Of a stretch of 64,000 nt of DNA, positions 54,301 to 60,300 are shown piece by piece. Location of the stretch: NCBI GenBank assembly GCA_028015205.1, contig CM051521.1:99796513-99860512 (forward strand), given 5' to 3'. Source of the DNA: Mytilisepta virgata. Lineage: Eukaryota > Mollusca > Bivalvia > Mytilida > Mytilidae. The translations under genes and the position numbers were made by a program. How positions within the stretch are numbered: position 1 is the stretch's first letter; the number at the start of each line of letters is the position of its first letter. The notes beneath the pieces were generated by a model. The model worked only from the letters and a program-made list of their open reading frames with translations, ran no database searches and was not told the origin of the DNA.

Positions 54301-57300
54301 TCAGAGGAGAAGAGTTTTGAAAAATTGTTAACGACGACGGACGACGACGACGACGGACGACGGACGCCAAGTGATGGCACTAAAAAGTGGCGATGAATCC
54401 CAGAACTCATCATGAATAATTCTTTGTAAGAATCCTGACATAATAAATCATCTTTGGAATAAATATTATGGTGTAACTTCTATTCCGTAGCAGTATGAAC
54501 ATATATATATTCACAACTACTAATGGCTGTTTTCAAAAGTATTTCAGATTTAACATTAAACATAACAGGAAAAAACATGTTTTAAGACACATTACCAAAT
54601 ATAAACAATACGAGATACCTGTATCTGTCCCTGACTCAAAATCTAAGACTTCCACACTACTTCCTGATTCTATTCTGAATAGTCTCCATGTGTATGGGAT
54701 CTGTAATCTCATTTCTGGAGAACATGTCACACATAAACCTTTAATTCTGATAATCTGGGAAGCACTAACAGTGTCAAAACAGTTCTTTACGCATCTATAA
54801 ATAAAACAATAATACATTTATACATAGTAGAACTAATATGATTCTAAACACACTAATATTCACAAGATAGAATACACAGGCTGGTTGAAATGAAAGAATA
54901 AAAGTTATCTGAGTCAGGTTTTAGTGAGAATCTGATCTGTCCCCAGCAAACAAAGATAAAATATGACACAACACTAAATAAGATCAGTTGCCCTAGCAGT
55001 TTCAGAGAATAAATATTTAAACTTTTAGCTGATTTTTCTATTTACAGTAATGGCAGCCAAATTGGTTAAGAGATCTGGACCTCTGAGCACAATTCTGAAA
55101 GGGTACCTTCCTAGGACCATTCCATCAAACTTTGGTCTCAACTGCAGTAGTTGTTTCAGAGATCTTTTTTTTATACTTTTGCTGATTTTTCTATTTTTAG
55201 TCACAGAGCCACATTTGCTGGAGGTCAGAAACCTGAAACAATTTTGAAAGAGGACCACATTAGAACCATTACAGCAAAGTTTGAGCCATATTGGTACAGT
55301 AGTTTCAAGGCAGAAGATTTCTAAAGGAAACTTTATGATGGAACGACAGATGTCAAATGATTACAATAGTTGACACTGGCTTTTTGCCAGCTGGTGAGCT
55401 TAAACTGTGTCTTCATTATTATTATAATGATAAATGCATTTCAAAAACTATCTGAACACTTACAGTAACACTTATTAAGAAACTACTGATACATAACATA
55501 TTTAAACTTACTTCATTATTAATTCATGTACATTTGGTGTCAGAATGGTAACTGTCTGTGCTTTTATTTCCATTCTGTCTCCACTGGTCATTACAGCAAC
55601 AAAATGATATGATGGTTCAGTTAGCAGTCTGCTTGGTATTGTTACAATTGTCCAATTGACATCAGACACATTTAGTTCAGGAAAGCAGGAAACTGAATCT
55701 ATTTCATGTAAAACTGCTGTACTCATGTTCAAAACTGGATCAGAAGAGACAGGGTACCAGCAGTACCATGTCAGGTTAAACTGAATCCCTGTTAAAGGAT
55801 AATCTGGATCATATGACCAAGATGCATCCATTACTAAATCGAAGCCTGATCTCACAGTACGAGCTCTATCCCCCTTTAGCAGTAACATAAGTGGAGAAGG
55901 AACACTATTTATGTATGCAACGGCTGTGTCATTAAATTCTAAATAATTTTTAATTAAAACTGTTACATTGATTTGATATCTGCCATATTCCAGGGAGTTT
56001 TCTGAAATGATAAGATATGGTAAAGTTGTAGTTGGCAATGTAACTGGACTCATGCCAGGATCTAATGATGATATTGTCCAATCAAACAAGACTGTCTGTA
56101 AAGGATCACAGTATGTATCAGATACAGCTCGTATTACAACATTATCTGCAGCATATATTTTTGTTGGTGTCCAAATCCTTGATGACAATCCATAAATTTT
56201 TACATAGGGATAAGAGCATGGAAACTCCAAAATCTGAACTTTGGTTGTAAATATTTCATATGATACTTCATTTGATCCATTAACTGTAAGATAGTACATT
56301 CCTGGGATGTCAAATTCTAGATAAAATATTATTTTATTTCCCTCTCCATATGTAAAATTCATACCAACAAATTCAGGTTTTTCCTGACAACCGTACCCTC
56401 CGACCAGATCAGTTCTATTTCCAAAATCAAACAAAAAACAAGAATTAGTTCCAGCTTGGTTGAGACGTATTATGTACCTAATGGGATAGTTCAGTTTTCC
56501 AACATGACGTGTTGATATTGCCATGCCTTCAAGTTCCTCCTGAACATGAATTACAACACTAACATTTGCACTGTTAAATGAACTGGTTGCCAAAACTTCA
56601 ATTGCATATACACCAACTTCACTGAATGACTTTTGCAATAAATAACTGGCTTGTGGATAGGTGTAAACATTCGCTGTAGAATTGACAACACCATCAGCAA
56701 AATCAACAGTGTAACTGATCTGAGAACCAGATTCAACATCCAGTAAAAGGCTTAAGACTTCACTCACTGCAACATAATATGAATTTGGAATGCCTTTTAA
56801 TCCACTAATTGGCCTTCCAACTGTTATAACCTCTGTAAAATTAATAGCACTCACATTATTCCATAGATATGCAGTGACAGTAAATATCCCATTTACTGTG
56901 TAATTATAAAATACAACCATCGAATCACCCACAAACTCTACTGGTACACTCTCTATTAAATTTCCATTTCCAAAACTAATGTTCATTAAAGCATTTGTTG
57001 GCCATGATAAAGAATCTGGTATTAAAAATGTCAAGTTTACTAAATCAAAAGGATCTTCCACATCATATACTGTCAAGCTTATGTCATCCACAGGTACTTC
57101 AATGTATATAAATTCTGACATCATCTCATTCGAAACAGAATTTTCTAATAGGTATGTGATGTAATATATGCCAGGAGAACCATATGAATGGTCAAAATAG
57201 TGTGTCAAGTCATTAACAGCAATACTGTCACCAAGGTAATCAGTATGGTTCAAACTTCCATCTCCAAACATTACCATTACATTTATATTGGAACCATTTT

Positions 57301-60300
57301 GGATGAACAATTCAAAAGATATATTTTCAGCGACTTTTGAGAAATGACTAAATTCTAAACTTGTGCCATTTATTACAATATCTACATGAACAAGTCCAGA
57401 CAAATTAAATGGTCCTGATACAGGATTCCATACTGTTACATTTATCCTTTGATCTCCAGTTCTGAGGTATATATTTTCTTCAATATCAAATGACAAGCTA
57501 CCATTTGGATTGACATAAAATGGTGAAAAAATTGTAACATCATTCAGTTCTGCTTCAACAGATACATTAGACCCTTTTGCCATTTTAAGGTCAAAAGTAA
57601 TATTGTCACCAAAAACCACTGAATATGGTGTTGACATTGTCAAATTCAAAATAGGATCAATCGCTACCACATTGGATTTATTAAAGGCAGATGACAACCT
57701 ATTATAACATGTAACATTGATATCAGCATGTTGTTCTATAGTGTACTTATGTGTGAAAACAAATAAAAAAGATGAGTTTACATGATATATGCTATCATTA
57801 TGTCCATCATCATAATCTATGTCACATGTAATAAAATTGCCTTGCAAGACTTCAACGACAAAAATTTCGTCAGAATCTGTTGGTATAACATCATGATGTT
57901 CTATTAATACATCTTCTATTGGTTCAAATACAGTAATGTTAACTGACAGTTTCACATTACTTATCTCATTCATTGCAATAATTTCTACCTCATATAAACC
58001 CATCTCTGGATAATGTATAGTTGTTGTATTATAAGGAATGTAGTAAATATTCTCTCCATTTTTAGGATTGATTCTATATCCAACAAACGTTCCTTCATTC
58101 ACAACAAACTCCAAATCTACAGTTTCATTTATCAAGACATATGGATCAGGTATGGCAGTAACATTGAAATACAGGATACCGAGTGGTTGTATGAAATCCC
58201 TTAGACCTGTAGCTTGCTGGATTTTCTGTCCCGTCGGACAATCCTGTACACTGGTTAAGTTCTCAACATCAAATAAATATAATGTATCTTCATCATACAC
58301 AGTACAATAGCATGCTCCACTATTTGTATAACTGAATTCATAAGACATATTTTTACAATACCATGTACATTCTGTAGGTGTGGCATAGATACCTGTGTGA
58401 ACCTTACTGTCATTGTACAAACATCCAGCATCTTGTGCTGAAATAGAACAAATGAATTAAATGCTGGGGTTATTTAATCATTTTTTAGTTTTTCAAAGCA
58501 TGCATACAATGCATATGTTTATTACATCAACTTATCTATTTTGACCTCAATGTTTAGTATCTTATACATCCACCTGTATTACTATCCTAATTTCTACATT
58601 CTTTACTGCAAAGTTATCTAAAATATATCTCCATTGTCTGTGTACTTAAATAGCGAAGACAAGATCTGATTAGCAGGCTTTCTTTTGATTAGGCAGGTTT
58701 ATCTATCAATTTAATTTGACTTACCTTGGAAAGGAATGAATTTGTACTGAATGAAGGCATCACATACAGGGCTGGGTAGTGTACTGTTTCTTGTATTATT
58801 GTACAAATCACATGTACCAAAGTGCTCATTGTTACAGAAGGAATAACTGTCACAAAGATATTCTGTACACAGCTCGTAACATTCATCTCGAGTAACTTCA
58901 ATATAATGGAATATCAGATCACCAACTGGTATTTCATGGACTCTGTGTTCCCATAAATTTTCTGTTAATATAAAATGCATATTTGAAGGCCTGATTGTGA
59001 GTAAAAAGTGCTGTTCCTTTTATTCATCTGTATATTTAGGGATTTATTTTTTAAAGATTTTATCGCCCTTTTTTCATATTACATTTGAATTAACTGAAAC
59101 ACAACATAATATTCCATACAAAACGTAACCAAAATTTAGCACGTCAAATAATATTTTGTTAAAAATTGACATCCATTATGTAGAAAATAGACTAATTTAA
59201 CATTTAAAAGATCTTGGTTTACAATAAAAGGGTTACTACACGAGTAATGAGGAAAACAGTCTCTTGCAAAATAATATACTGCACTTACAAGCTCATTCAA
59301 AATTTTGTTGCAAGAAAATAGTTCTAGAAAACATACCTCCATTATGAAGGATATCTTTTTCAAATGTTGCCACATTAAGTATTGTCAAATCATCTAAATC
59401 AAATATTCCTAGAATTGCGTTATCTGTTGACATCTGGCCAAAGGTCAAGTTCGTTTGCTGATTTATGGGAGATGACACTCTTGTCTCCTGAACTGCATAG
59501 TCACAAACTGATAGAATATCATCCACAAATACTCTAATACCAAACCTAGGATGCCAAGATATTAAAATGTTACTCCATACACCATACTGCATGTTAAACC
59601 AAGTTTTATATACCTCACTTGTTGTTCGTACATCAATTTTAAAATATCTTCTAAATGGCAAGGTCTCATTCATAGCTGTATACGACAATGCAAAGCCAAG
59701 GCCATAGGGGTTGTCTCCTCCTGTTGTCATGACTACTTGGTCCATGTTTAATTCTTTTACAAATCTGAAAGCAAACCTGACTGTAAAACCATGAACACAT
59801 TTGTCTATATCAAAGAAACAGCTGTAACTGCTGCCGAATGATGTTAAGTTGAACGAGTCTTTGCCAGGCAGGAAACGAGTAGCTTGGTTCCATACTCCAG
59901 TTATAATAGAGGATTCTGTTAAATGTTCTGATGTATCTTCAAAATCATACAAGACTTCCTTGGTAACAAATGTTGAGTTCTCTGCAAATAATTTCACAAT
60001 ACAAGTCTTTAAAACAGAATCTATTCAAATAAATCTTATTTTTTCATTTGTTATTTGTCAGTATTTTTGTTGGTAAATTTTTATAATTTTTCTTAATTGC
60101 ACAGATTCGGTATTTCTACTGCAAGATGTTGGACAAATATGTTGCCCCTATCAAAAAGGATTGAGCATAATTCCTTTTCTATTCAAATTCTCTACTGGAA
60201 TCCAAAAATAACATGAAAATGTGTGAAATATAGTTATATATAATCTTCTTGTGATGTATCATTTATATCAATAAAAAGAATCCACTAGTAAACTTACCAT

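Noticed and set aside
54533..54618. Extension of exon 6 to the end of its open frame
   Set aside because: A good donor at ACAG|GTATCT and the phase match to exon 7 place the exon end at 54619.
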